64,000 nucleotides of DNA, from NCBI RefSeq assembly GCF_002754195.1, contig NZ_PEEU01000001.1, positions 434,001-498,000 of the forward strand. The letters run 5' to 3'. Within the stretch, counting starts at the first letter, position 1; every line of letters begins with the position of its first letter. The notes beneath the pieces are model-generated. The model was not told where the DNA came from. It saw nothing but the letters and a program-made list of their open reading frames with translations, and did not search any database. Position numbers and translations under genes: made by a program. Of this stretch, positions 1 to 9,625 are shown one piece after another. This stretch comes from Flavobacterium sp. 9 (lineage in GTDB: Bacteria; Bacteroidota; Bacteroidia; Flavobacteriales; Flavobacteriaceae).

Positions 1-2943
1 ATTAGGATCTCCTCCTGCAACTTCCGGATCAACTCCTGTGTATTTTGTCCAGGTCCATAAATTCTGACCTGATAATGAGATTCTCAATTTGTCTAAACCA
101 AATTTATTAAAGAATGAAAATCCAACCTGAAGGTTTTTCATTCGAACATAAGAACCATCTTCTACATAAAAAGAAGAGAATTTGCTGAAGTTTTCGTTGT
201 TATCGTCTTTTGACAAACGCGGAACATAGTTTGAAGTTCCTTCTCCATGCCACGCCATTTGATCTAATCCGCTTACTTTGTTGGTTAAACTTGTACCATT
301 GTATAAATCTGAAATGTTTTGATTAACGATATCATTTCCAATGCTTGAGTAGAAATTTGCAACTAAATCAAATTGTTTGTAAGCAAAATTCAAATTCAAT
401 CCGATGTTGTAATCTGCCCAAGGTGAACCAATTTTTGTTCTGTCTTTATCATCCAGTTTTACATCGCCGTTTACATCTTTAAAACGAATATCTCCTAATT
501 GTGCATATGGCTGTAATTTGGTTCCATGTTCATCTGTATGTGCATTTAATTCTGTTTGATTCTGGAATAATCCATCAGCAACATATCCGTAAAAATATCC
601 CGGTTCTTCGCCTTTTACTGTAAGTGTTCTGTTTCCTGCTCCGTACAATCTTTCTCCATTTGCAGAAAGTGACAACATTTTTACGTTTACGGTTGTAAAA
701 GTTACATCTGCTCCATAAGAGAAATCACCTTTTTTATCTTTATAAGAAATCAACAAATCGATTCCGCTTGATTGCATTGAACCTACGTTTGTCCATATTG
801 TTGAATAATTAGGAAATCCACTGTATGTTGGAAATTGTTTCTTGAACAACATATCTTCTGTTTTCTTCTGATAATATTCTAATGATCCTGAAAGTTTGTT
901 TTTCCATAATCCGAAATCAAGTCCAAAACTGATATCTTCAACGGTTTCCCATTTAATGTCTTTGTTTGCCATTGATGACGGAAAAGAAGTATCTGTAACA
1001 ACAGAACCAATAGGGTAAAATCCTTGTCCGATATTTGATTGATAAACTGCTGTTGGTAAACCTTGATTTCCTACTTTACCCCAACCTGCTCTGAATCTTA
1101 AATCGCTCAAAACATCTTTTGTCGATGACATAAATCCTTCGTTTAAAATTCTCCATGAAACAGAAGCCGAAGGGAAATTTGCCCATTTATTATTGGTCAT
1201 GAATTTTGAAGAACCATCACGTCTGAATGTTCCTGTAAAATAGTATTTACTGTCGTAGTTATAAGAAAAACGCGAAATGTAAGACATCAAAGAACTTGAC
1301 CAGCTATTACCACCACTATTACGGTTTTTGGTTGCTGCATTCAACTCTCTCATTGCATCGCTGTTGTTAGGAACGCCTTCTCCATATCCCCAAAGATCTT
1401 TACCATTGTACTCTTCCATGGTGTTACCAATCATTAAAGAAGCGTGGTGTTTGTCTGCAATTGTTTTAGAATATGTAGCCGTATTTTGCCATGTCCAGTC
1501 TACATTTGTTGTATTCCATCTTTCGATTGTATTGATCTCTGCTTTTTCGTGGGCTGCATCAATTACAAAATCAGGTGTAAATCTGCTTCTTACTTTGTCT
1601 CCAACTTCGATAGAAGCTTGTGTACGAAATACTAATCCTTTGATTGGTTCGTATTGTAAATAACCATTTGTATTTAAATTGTACTGATCTGTATAATCAT
1701 CATAACGTTTTACGGCTGCAACCGGATTCCAAACATACGATGGAGAACGTGCATAAATACTGTATTGGTTTTCTAATCCTGTTAATTGATCTGCTGGTTT
1801 GTAAATTGGTGTGATTGGATCAATTTTTTCAAAATCTGCCCAGTTTCCAGGTCCTCCGTACGTTTCATAACGAGGATTCAACGTAATTCCGGCTTTGAAT
1901 TTATCCGAGAATTTAAAATCATTATTGATTCTCATCGTAACTCTTTCCCATCCTCCAACTTCATAAATAGATTCAGAATTATAATAATTCAAACTAACAG
2001 AGTAAGTATGTGTATCAGAACCTCCGCTAACTCCTAAAGAAGCATTGGTTACGGGAGCGCCGGCTTTAATTCCTGCATCCCACCAATTAGTCGTTTTTCC
2101 TTTGTATTGAGAAGGATTTGGCAAATAATCAGCATATCCAGAATTGTTGTACGCTTTATTCATGATTGTGGCATAACCTTCGGCATCAGCCATATGATAA
2201 GGATTGTTCATCAATTGCATTCCTGAACTCATATCAAAATTGAATCTTGTTTTACCGGCTTTTCCTTTTTTGGTTGTAATCAAAATAACTCCATTAGAAG
2301 CACGAGAACCGTAAATTGCACTTGCAGAAGCATCTTTAAGAACCTCCATAGATTCGATTTCGTTATTGCTCAAGAAGTTAATACTTGTTCCCATCGGGAT
2401 TCCGTCAACTACATAAAGTGGATCTGTACTAAGGTTTACTGTAGAAATACCACGGATTAAAACTCTTGGCTGAGCGCCAGGACCACCTTGTCCTGTAACC
2501 TGAACTCCGGAAACTTTACCTTGCAAAGATTCGGCAACGTTACCAACTGTCATTGTTTGAAGTTCTTTTCCTTTTACTGAAGAAATTGAACTGGTTACAT
2601 CGCTCTTTTTAACGGCTGCATATCCTACAACTACGATTTCGTCTAATGCCTGACTAGATTCCTGCATAACAACATTGATCTCTGTTTTGTCGCCAACAGG
2701 AACGATTTGATTGGTAAAACCAACAAATGAAAATTCGATTTGAGCGTTTTTATTTGGAACACTAATTGCATAATTTCCGTCAAAATCAGTTGCGGCTGTC
2801 GTTGCTGTACCTTTTACGATTACATTAACTCCCGGAATTGGCACATTGCCTTTGTCCTTAACAGTACCTTTTATTTTTATTTGTCCAAATGATACTGCGG
2901 TACACATCAGGGCAATAAAAAATCCTATATATTTAAATTTCAT
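1..2943 (-). CDS. SusC/RagA-family TonB-dependent receptor (C-terminus beyond window)
   Basis: Outer-membrane receptor that would import oligosaccharides together with a SusD-type lipoprotein. The frame is open from the ATG at 2943 to the left edge, giving 981 residues; by comparison with the family only a short C-terminal part is missing. Visible in order: signal peptide ending near SFGQ (about residue 21), a carboxypeptidase-regulatory-like domain (KGTVKDKGNVPIPGVNV, about 23-105), the SusC signature around EIVVVGYAAVKKSD, a plug domain with VLIRGISTVN and VLKDASASAIYGSRASNGVI, then aromatic-rich beta-barrel sequence. It follows the SusE/F-like gene by 46 bp on the same strand, so they are probably co-transcribed; the partner susD is expected beyond the left edge. 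The substrate cannot be read from this gene alone. The HTCS gene upstream is the likely regulator (inference). Confidence 0.95.
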   Translation of the reverse strand, partial: MKFKYIGFFIALMCTAVSFGQIKIKGTVKDKGNVPIPGVNVIVKGTATTAATDFDGNYAISVPNKNAQIEFSFVGFTNQIVPVGDKTEINVVMQESSQALDEIVVVGYAAVKKSDVTSSISSVKGKELQTMTVGNVAESLQGKVSGVQVTGQGGPGAQPRVLIRGISTVNLSTDPLYVVDGIPMGTSINFLSNNEIESMEVLKDASASAIYGSRASNGVILITTKKGKAGKTRFNFDMSSGMQLMNNPYHMADAEGYATIMNKAYNNSGYADYLPNPSQYKGKTTNWWDAGIKAGAPVTNASLGVSGGSDTHTYSVSLNYYNSESIYEVGGWERVTMRINNDFKFSDKFKAGITLNPRYETYGGPGNWADFEKIDPITPIYKPADQLTGLENQYSIYARSPSYVWNPVAAVKRYDDYTDQYNLNTNGYLQYEPIKGLVFRTQASIEVGDKVRSRFTPDFVIDAAHEKAEINTIERWNTTNVDWTWQNTATYSKTIADKHHASLMIGNTMEEYNGKDLWGYGEGVPNNSDAMRELNAATKNRNSGGNSWSSSLMSYISRFSYNYDSKYYFTGTFRRDGSSKFMTNNKWANFPSASVSWRILNEGFMSSTKDVLSDLRFRAGWGKVGNQGLPTAVYQSNIGQGFYPIGSVVTDTSFPSSMANKDIKWETVEDISFGLDFGLWKNKLSGSLEYYQKKTEDMLFKKQFPTYSGFPNYSTIWTNVGSMQSSGIDLLISYKDKKGDFSYGADVTFTTVNVKMLSLSANGERLYGAGNRTLTVKGEEPGYFYGYVADGLFQNQTELNAHTDEHGTKLQPYAQLGDIRFKDVNGDVKLDDKDRTKIGSPWADYNIGLNLNFAYKQFDLVANFYSSIGNDIVNQNISDLYNGTSLTNKVSGLDQMAWHGEGTSNYVPRLSKDDNNENFSKFSSFYVEDGSYVRMKNLQVGFSFFNKFGLDKLRISLSGQNLWTWTKYTGVDPEVAGGDPN

Positions 2944-2989
2944 ATCAAGTTATTTTATTAATTAAATGTTATAACTGGGTTACAACTAC

Positions 2990-4387
2990 TTATTTTTTTG
3001 TGATAAATACTCTTTCTAACTCAGTATCCAACAATACTTTGTACACTCCCGGAGCAGCAGGATATTTAGCATTTCCGTTTTCTCCCGGTGACATTGTACA
3101 AATACCATTTTTAATTAATCTCCATGACGGGCTCCACCATTGACCTGTAAAAGTTGCTTCCATTTGTCCTGTCAAAGTATATTCTCCCACTAATTGATAA
3201 GGGTTATTTGGGTTGTTTGCCAAGTGTAATCCTGTTTGAACCCATGCCGTCCAGGTATCCCAATCTGCACCTTGAATTCCGCCACCGCAAACACTTACAA
3301 AAGGTCTTCTTTGCGCTTCATCATCATGCCATAAACCGTTTGCAACATCTGCCCAAACTTTGCTTGATGGCGTATATTTTGTAGCGGTGTATGTCAAGGT
3401 ATTTGGATTTACTTTTATGATATAATATCCTTTTGTAGGTAAAATAATTGGTGTTGAAGCAACATCATCAACTAAAGTTCCTGCTTCGTTCAAACCAAAA
3501 CAATGTGGGGCAAAATCTGATTCCTGACCTAAGAAATAAACTTCTTTATTGTCTTTGTCTGCATAATATTTAAATTCAAAATCCTGTCCGTTTTTCTCAT
3601 GGAAATACATCGGAACTCCAACTGCATCTGTCGTAAGATTGGTTCCTTTTGGCTGATCGCATAAATAGATTGCAGGATATTCGTTTGTCGCAACTATATT
3701 TACATTTAAAGTTCCTGTGTTTGGAATCGCAAATTTATCTCTCGCAGTAATTGTCAGTACATAATTTGCCGCGGTCACTGGCAATGTATACGTTTTATTG
3801 AAAGTATAAGATTGTGGCGCTCCTTGTAACTGAACCATTTCATCGATTCCTAATTCAGCACATTTTACCTCGATATAATCAATTCCTGAATCGTCATTAA
3901 CTACAAAGTTTACCGGCATTTCTTTGCTTGTTGACAATAAGATAACTGCTCCTTCTTTTGGCGTTATCATTGTTATTGCCGGTGCAGCAAATTCTCCGTC
4001 TAAACGTAAATTAATTTCTTCATTGATTGCATTACCGGAAACATCTGTAATGATTAGTTTTATTTTGAATGCTTCAGAAGTTCCTCTGTTAGCAGGAATT
4101 TCAAAAAAATAACTCAAATCATACGATTTAAGTAAAGGATCTGTAGCAAATGAAATTACTTTATCCAAAGACAATTCGGGAATTTGAATTTGCACACTTT
4201 TTAATCCCAAATCATCAGCCAAAGCGGCTTTAATTTCAAATTTTCTACTTGGTGCGCCGTAAATTTCTTTTGTCGACACTACCACCGTAGGATTATCAGA
4301 ACTTGGAAAATCTGATTCGTTATTTTGGCATCCGGTTAAAAGGAGTCCAAAAAGGGTAAGAAAAAATAAAAATACATTTCTTTTCAT
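2990..4387 (-). CDS. SusE/SusF-like surface glycan-binding lipoprotein
   Basis: Predicted 465-residue lipoprotein with a lipobox ending at Cys20 (GLLLTGC). The acidic stretch ESDFPSSD just after the cysteine fits the export signal that sends Bacteroidota lipoproteins to the cell surface. Residues about 33-130 and 135-230 look like two Ig-like beta-sandwich domains. The Trp-rich C-terminal part (about 235-465, with WWSPSWRL and a closing GVYKVLLDTELERVFITKK) resembles the carbohydrate-binding modules of SusE/SusF proteins. It is the first gene of a probable operon with the SusC-like gene. That order is unusual, because SusE/F genes normally follow susC and susD. The role in binding polysaccharide is inferred from context. 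Confidence is high for a secreted lipoprotein and moderate for the SusE/F assignment. Confidence 0.7.
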   Translation of the reverse strand: MKRNVFLFFLTLFGLLLTGCQNNESDFPSSDNPTVVVSTKEIYGAPSRKFEIKAALADDLGLKSVQIQIPELSLDKVISFATDPLLKSYDLSYFFEIPANRGTSEAFKIKLIITDVSGNAINEEINLRLDGEFAAPAITMITPKEGAVILLSTSKEMPVNFVVNDDSGIDYIEVKCAELGIDEMVQLQGAPQSYTFNKTYTLPVTAANYVLTITARDKFAIPNTGTLNVNIVATNEYPAIYLCDQPKGTNLTTDAVGVPMYFHEKNGQDFEFKYYADKDNKEVYFLGQESDFAPHCFGLNEAGTLVDDVASTPIILPTKGYYIIKVNPNTLTYTATKYTPSSKVWADVANGLWHDDEAQRRPFVSVCGGGIQGADWDTWTAWVQTGLHLANNPNNPYQLVGEYTLTGQMEATFTGQWWSPSWRLIKNGICTMSPGENGNAKYPAAPGVYKVLLDTELERVFITKK

Positions 4388-4416
4388 TTCTTTAATTTTA
4401 AGGTTAGGTTAGTTAG

Positions 4417-4622
4417 TTTGATAATCAGAAAATGAGATTATTAGATAATTGGCCAGATTAATAATTTTCGCATTGACTTTCTCTTTAATTTGATAATTAG
4501 AAAATGAGATAATTAACCTCCATTTAATAATTTTCGAATTTTCTCTTTATTATAATTCGATAACGAGATATTTAGTATCAGTAATAATTATCTACTTGAC
4601 TAATTATCTCATTTTCTCATTA
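4417..4622. repeat. Degenerate ~72-bp tandem duplication plus inverted copy in leader DNA
   Basis: The 26-nt blocks at 4417-4442 and 4489-4514 (both around GATAATYAGAAAATGAGAT) differ at only a few positions and are 72 bp apart. The following blocks at 4458-4487 and 4525-4554 (ATTAATAATTTTCG then CTCTTT) also match. A reverse-complement copy of the first block occurs at 4602-4622. The array sits inside the predicted 5' leader of the SusE/F-like gene. Confidence 0.6.
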
Positions 4623-4657
4623 TTCCTTTCGTTTGAAACATTCTTTTGAAATCTATT

Positions 4658-4685
4658 TAAACCCGCAGCTTTTTTACTGCGGGTT
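4658..4685. terminator. Strong hairpin, possible terminator or leader structure
   Basis: Perfect 10-bp stem AAACCCGCAG / CTGCGGGTTT around an 8-nt T-rich loop. No long T run follows on either strand, so it could be a weak terminator for the HTCS transcript or a structure in the leader of the SusE/F-SusC operon. Confidence 0.45.
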
Positions 4686-5029
4686 TGATAAGTAATCACG
4701 TAAAACCAACTCTTACTATCTTATTTTAAAGAAGGCTCAATTCTTTAAACAGATAAAAAAACTTATCGTAAAATAAACACTTATAACATACACAGTAATA
4801 CAACTTAAATATTACTATAAGTGCAAAGTAATGTCGAGTTTAAACTTTTAAGGAGGGGTAAAATGGAAAAAAAAGGAGGTCAAAATTGTAATTAACTATT
4901 ATTTTGGGTTAAAAATTACGGAGTGTAAAAAAATAACTGCAAATTTTTAAACAATACGCAATTATCTGATTTATTAATTATTGATTGTTAGTTGTTAATT
5001 ATTGATTCGAAAATGAAGTTTGTTACGAG

Positions 5030-5062
5030 ATCTTTGTCAAAGTTTAAAACTTTGACAAAGAT
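5030..5062. repeat. 33-bp palindrome
   Basis: Two 16-nt arms (ATCTTTGTCAAAGTTT and its exact reverse complement) flank a single central base. It lies about 200 bp downstream of the HTCS stop. It could act as a bidirectional terminator or be a mobile palindromic repeat. Confidence 0.7.
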
Positions 5063-5103
5063 AAAACGCATGAAACTCTACAAAGTAAACACGATATTTG
5101 TCA

Positions 5104-5228
5104 TTGCGAGGAACGAAGCAACCACACTAACAAAAATCACGAATTGTATTCAGTAAATGAGATTGCTTCGTTCCTCGCAAAGACCAATCTTTGTCGAATT
5201 ACTTGTGTGTCCTTCGACTTCGCTCAGG
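5104..5228. repeat. Palindromic intergenic repeat element (aggaacgaagca type plus acttcgctcagg arm)
   Basis: Perfect 18-bp inverted repeat: TTGCGAGGAACGAAGCAA at 5104-5121 and its reverse complement at 5163-5180. It is followed at 5210-5228 by TCCTTCGACTTCGCTCAGG, the same 19-mer that forms the arm of a separate palindrome at 54464-54482. From memory, sequences of this kind are dispersed in flavobacterial genomes. The element sits directly downstream of the HTCS stop codon. Confidence 0.7.
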
Positions 5229-5268
5229 ATGACAAGATTGTACTCAAATCAATCACAATAAGAACTTT

Positions 5269-8200
5269 TTACTTAATAATATTCAAATCTGCGTTGAATG
5301 AACTTTTGTATTTTTTAATGTATTCTGAAGGTGTCATTCCAAATAATTTTACAAACTGTTGTCTGAAATATTTTGGGTCTTCAAAACCAACTTCGGCACT
5401 TGCCTGCGTGATATTAATATCTTCGGTTAGCATTAACATCGCAGCTCTTCGAATCCGGACAGAACGTATAAAGGCATTTAAGGTTTGTCCAGAAATGATT
5501 TTAATTTTTGTGTAAAGTGTTCTGTGGCTCATTCCCATTTCGAGTGCGAAATTTTTGATCGTGAAATCTCTTTTGTGAATGTTCGCTTCTACAATATCAA
5601 TGCATTTCTTGAGGATTTCCTGATATTCTATCGGAACCTTTTGTGTGTTTTCTTTGAGCGTGATACTGTCCAGGAAATAAGTTCTAAGATTACTGCGGTT
5701 TCTTAGCAACGACTCTACACGCGCCACGAGTATATCATCATCAAATGGTTTTGTGATATAATCATCGGCTCCATCGCTGATTCCTTGTAAATGTGTTTCC
5801 GGATTTTTTGATGCCGTTAATAAAATTACCGGAATATGAGACAAAGCGGGATTCTCTTTTATTTTTCGGCACAATTCGAGACCGTCCATTTCCTCCATCG
5901 TAATATCACTTATTACTAAATCCGGCATGTGTTTTTTGGTCAGCTTCAAACCTTCTTCTCCATTTTCGGCACTATAAACTACATAGTTTTCAGAAAATAA
6001 TTTGATGAGATATGCTCTTATTTCAGCATTATCATCAATTATTAAAACAGTGCGTTTGTCTGTAAGCATTATTCTTTGGAAATCATTTTCTGAAACCGAA
6101 GTATTAGAAAATGAATTATTCTCTTCGATTTCATCCACAATCAATTCATTAAACAATTGACTTCTTTGCGGAATTTCGGTTGTAATTTCTACGTCTTCAA
6201 AATGACTGTTTCCTTTTAGAAACGTTAGTTTAAAAATACTTCCCTTTCCTATTTCGCTTGTACAGCTTACGGAACCTTTGTGTTTGTCTACAAAATATTT
6301 TACGATATAAAGTCCAATTCCAAAACCGGTTCCTACTGAAACTTTTGAATTGATTTGTTTGAATTTTTCGAAAATAACATCAATATCTTTTTTTTCAATT
6401 CCGTCGCCACTATCTGCAATTTCAAGAATTACTTCACGATCATTCTCATTGAGATTAAGATTAATCGTTCCGCCAATTGGTGTATACTTAAATGCATTCG
6501 ACATTAAATTGAATAACGAAATTTCAATTTTTTCATAATCGCCTATAATTTCAATTTCATGATCAGGAATATTAAAATTGTAATGAATACTTTTTTCTTT
6601 TGCCTGATTGACAAAACACTGATAGACTTCGTTGCATAAATTATTGACATTGATTGTGGATAATCTTAGTGAATCAGCATCATTTTCGGCTTTTCTAAAA
6701 AGCAATAACTGATCTACAAGACTCAAAAGTCGGCGTGCATTTCGATGCGCAATTGCCAAATCACTCCCCGAAGATCCATTTTGGACACTTTCTTTCTGAA
6801 CCGCTTTTTTCAATGGATTTATAATCAGGGAAAGTGGCGTGCGAAATTCATGCGAGATATAAGTAAACATCGACGATTGTTTTTCAGCAATTTCTTTTTC
6901 TTTCTTGCTTTCCAGTTCGGCTATTTTAACCTTGTATTTTAGTTTTTCTTTATTTTTATGATATTCCAAATAAGCAAAAATACTAGCAATACCGGCTAAT
7001 AAATATAAAGCATAAGCCCACCACGTTCTGTACCAAGGCGGCAAAACGTTTATGATAATCAAACTTTCTTCTTTGTTCCAACCGCCTTTAAAATTGGTTG
7101 TTTTTACTTTAAAAGTATATTTTCCTTCGGGTAATCTCGAATAATTTGCTTTTCGGGCCTGACCTACAAAATTCCATTGTTCGTCCCAGCCTTCAAGGAA
7201 ATAAGCATAATTTATTTTATCGGCATTATTATAGTCGAGCGCAACAAACTCCAGCGATAATGTGGTTTGATCATAAGGCAAATTGACTACTTTGACTTTA
7301 TTGGAATCCCATTCTGAAATCAAATCTGTTTTGTTTTCTTCAATTGGTTGATTGTTTACGTAAAAATCCGTCAGCAAAAGATTATTCTGCTGATTGTATC
7401 CTTTGATTGCTTCGGGAAAAAAGATATTAAAACCATTAATTCCGCCAAATAAAAACTCTCCGGTAGACAATTTAATTCCTGCATTAAAACTAAACTGATT
7501 GCTCTGAAGTCCATCGTTTACAGAGAAATTCCTAAATGTTTTTTGCTTTTTATCAAATCTGCAAATCCCATTATAAGTGCTCATCCAGAGATTACCTTCT
7601 TTATCTTCGAGCAATCTTAAAATCGTGTTCGAAGGCAAACCATCATCTGTAGTTAATCTTTTGAAAGTATTCGTTTTTCGGTCAAATAACAACAAACCAC
7701 CTTCCTGAGTTCCCAACCAGAGATTTTTGTCTTTGTCTTCGTAAATACATCTTACAGGATTTCCAATGGTTATTTTATTGATCTTTTTTGTTGCTTTTTC
7801 AATAGAAAATAATGAAGTATAATTTCCGCCCCAAAGTTTACCATCACTGGTTTGAGTCAGACATTGCAAATTTGTGATAGATTTATCAAAAAGTTCAAAA
7901 TTATTAGCCGTTTTATTAAACAGATATAAAGAGCCTTCATTTGTGGCGCTTGCCCAAATATTGTTTTTGGAATCTTTGTAAACAAACCAAACGTTCTTTT
8001 CAGTTTGTTTTGTAAACGGATTGTAACAAGAATAATGCGTAACAGTATTCGTCTTTGGATTTATTTTATTTACTCCGCCAGCCCAGGTCGATAACCAGAT
8101 TTCGTTATTATTGTCTCTAATTATACTTGTAATAAAACTACTCGAAAGCTTATTACTGTAATTGATATAAGTGTTATTTTTTCTATTCCAATATTTCAAT

Positions 8201-9357
8201 CCTGCGCCGTCAGTACCAACCCAAAGATTGTTTTTTTCGTCTTCGCAGAAAGATAAAATGAAATTTTCGGCAGGATCATTGGCGTTGTAGCGAATACTCT
8301 TAAAATATTTGGGCGTATTACTCAACATACTAATTCCGCCACGTAAAGTACCAAACCATTTGTTTCCTGTTTTGTCTTCGTACAAACTCCAAACCGAATT
8401 ACTTTTGACCAGATTATTGTCTTTTACCGTATTTGACGGAATTGCTTTTTTGTTTGTTCCAATAACTCTGTAAATTCCGCAGCCATCTGTTGTAATCCAA
8501 ACGTCTTTTTTCTTATCTGTAAGAATGTCTGTAACACTACATTTAGTTGCAAAATAATTCTCTGAAAGAGTTCCTGATTGCGTATTAAATAAAAAAAGTC
8601 CTTCGTCTGTTCCCAACCAAAGATTTCCGTCAAAAGCGCGTTTCATCGCTTTTACTTCTATCGAAAGCGGAAAAACAACGTTTAACTTTTTTGTTTTATA
8701 ATCAAAACTGCAAACACCAACGTTTCTGACATAAACCCAGGAATGGGCTTTTTTCTTGTCGTCCTGAATTGCTATCGCATCGTAGTTATCAATGTTTACT
8801 TTATTTTCTTTCGCTTTAAGCGGAATATGTTTCCCTACTAATGATCCGTTTTCAAAACTTAATAAACCTAAATTTTGTGAAGCCACCAAAACCATATTAG
8901 AAGAAATAGCGCTGGTTTGATGAATAATATCTTTTAAATATTGTGGTTTCTTATTCGAAACGACATACTCAACGGGACGAAATGTTGCATTTGTTTTATT
9001 ATAAATACAAATACCATTCGTTCCTCCAACCCAAATATTATTTCTTGAATCGCCTTCGATATTATAAATCGTATTGAATAACAGTGAATTTTTATCATTA
9101 ATTCTATTGCGATATACTTTAAAGTTATAACCGTCATAACGATTTAATCCATCATAAGTTCCAAACCATAAGTAACCGTCACTATCCTGAAATATTGTTG
9201 TTACAGAATTGTTCGATAAACCATCTGATATATCCAGAAACTTAATGGGATTATCCTGTGCCTGAACGACGGATATAAAACCAAATAATAGTAGAAAATT
9301 TAGAATGAAATACTTCAAAATATGGTGGTGTTTTTTGGTTTGGTGTAAAAAGCACAA
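5269..9357 (-). CDS. Hybrid two-component system sensor/regulator (HTCS)
   Basis: Single-protein sensor, kinase and transcription factor that controls polysaccharide utilization loci in Bacteroidota; the periplasmic part binds an oligosaccharide. In 1362 residues: signal/anchor segment at 1-33 ending in VVQAQ; a long beta-propeller region with repeated 'xxLWxGT.dGL' motifs (about 35-690, Reg_prop type); a Y_Y_Y domain (about 700-770); a transmembrane helix (about 779-799); a HisKA domain with SHEFRTPLS (phospho-His near 836); a HATPase domain with GDGIEKKD and GTGFGIGLYIVK; a receiver domain with DDNAEIR, Asp near 1151 (VISDITMEEMDG) and TKPF; and an AraC-type HTH (about 1255-1355, ending FGMTPSEYIKKYK). 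All domains look intact. The natural target is the SusE/F-SusC unit just downstream on the same strand (inference). Confidence 0.96.
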   Translation of the reverse strand: MCFLHQTKKHHHILKYFILNFLLLFGFISVVQAQDNPIKFLDISDGLSNNSVTTIFQDSDGYLWFGTYDGLNRYDGYNFKVYRNRINDKNSLLFNTIYNIEGDSRNNIWVGGTNGICIYNKTNATFRPVEYVVSNKKPQYLKDIIHQTSAISSNMVLVASQNLGLLSFENGSLVGKHIPLKAKENKVNIDNYDAIAIQDDKKKAHSWVYVRNVGVCSFDYKTKKLNVVFPLSIEVKAMKRAFDGNLWLGTDEGLFLFNTQSGTLSENYFATKCSVTDILTDKKKDVWITTDGCGIYRVIGTNKKAIPSNTVKDNNLVKSNSVWSLYEDKTGNKWFGTLRGGISMLSNTPKYFKSIRYNANDPAENFILSFCEDEKNNLWVGTDGAGLKYWNRKNNTYINYSNKLSSSFITSIIRDNNNEIWLSTWAGGVNKINPKTNTVTHYSCYNPFTKQTEKNVWFVYKDSKNNIWASATNEGSLYLFNKTANNFELFDKSITNLQCLTQTSDGKLWGGNYTSLFSIEKATKKINKITIGNPVRCIYEDKDKNLWLGTQEGGLLLFDRKTNTFKRLTTDDGLPSNTILRLLEDKEGNLWMSTYNGICRFDKKQKTFRNFSVNDGLQSNQFSFNAGIKLSTGEFLFGGINGFNIFFPEAIKGYNQQNNLLLTDFYVNNQPIEENKTDLISEWDSNKVKVVNLPYDQTTLSLEFVALDYNNADKINYAYFLEGWDEQWNFVGQARKANYSRLPEGKYTFKVKTTNFKGGWNKEESLIIINVLPPWYRTWWAYALYLLAGIASIFAYLEYHKNKEKLKYKVKIAELESKKEKEIAEKQSSMFTYISHEFRTPLSLIINPLKKAVQKESVQNGSSGSDLAIAHRNARRLLSLVDQLLLFRKAENDADSLRLSTINVNNLCNEVYQCFVNQAKEKSIHYNFNIPDHEIEIIGDYEKIEISLFNLMSNAFKYTPIGGTINLNLNENDREVILEIADSGDGIEKKDIDVIFEKFKQINSKVSVGTGFGIGLYIVKYFVDKHKGSVSCTSEIGKGSIFKLTFLKGNSHFEDVEITTEIPQRSQLFNELIVDEIEENNSFSNTSVSENDFQRIMLTDKRTVLIIDDNAEIRAYLIKLFSENYVVYSAENGEEGLKLTKKHMPDLVISDITMEEMDGLELCRKIKENPALSHIPVILLTASKNPETHLQGISDGADDYITKPFDDDILVARVESLLRNRSNLRTYFLDSITLKENTQKVPIEYQEILKKCIDIVEANIHKRDFTIKNFALEMGMSHRTLYTKIKIISGQTLNAFIRSVRIRRAAMLMLTEDINITQASAEVGFEDPKYFRQQFVKLFGMTPSEYIKKYKSSFNADLNIIK

Positions 9358-9576
9358 TTATAAGCTAATTTTGTATATATTTCACAACAAAAGGTAAACA
9401 AAATTCACATATACTCCTTTATTTATAAGACTTTTTCCTTATTTCGTATTTTTAGTAAACCAATCCCTATAAATAATAATTCCGTTTAAAATCAAATTAA
9501 TCTTAAACGGAATTATATAAAAGTGGTTTGTAAATTATCTTAAAAACAGAAAAGTGATTTCGTTTAAGACAAGGCA

Positions 9577-9610
9577 TAAAAAAACCCCGCTTTATTCAAG
9601 CGAGGTTTTA
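9577..9610 (-). terminator. Rho-independent terminator of the histone H1-like gene
   Basis: On the minus strand AAACCTCGCTT and AAGCGGGGTTT form a stem with a short ATTCA-type loop, followed by a run of T. It starts about 15 bp after the stop codon at 9626. Confidence 0.85.
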
Positions 9611-9625
9611 TTCTGAATACAAATA

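Larger units (their letters stand above)
4388..5268. other. Gene-free 881-bp leader/spacer between HTCS gene and SusE/F-like gene
   Basis: No credible coding sequence. Holds, from left to right: a degenerate tandem duplication of about 72 bp (4417-4487 and 4489-4554) with an inverted partner at 4602-4622; a strong hairpin at 4658-4685; AT-rich sequence; a 33-bp near-perfect palindrome at 5030-5062; and palindromic repeat arms at 5104-5121, 5163-5180 and 5210-5228. The promoter of the SusE/F-SusC unit and the HTCS binding site should lie here, but I could not find a convincing TAnnTTTG element. Confidence 0.7.

Noticed and set aside
5104..5180. Insertion sequence ends
   Set aside because: The inverted arms enclose only 41 bp and no transposase gene is nearby; kept as a palindromic repeat.
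5144..5515. Plus-strand ORF of 123 codons
   Set aside because: Built from the palindromic repeat and the antisense of the HTCS 3' end; no family-like sequence.
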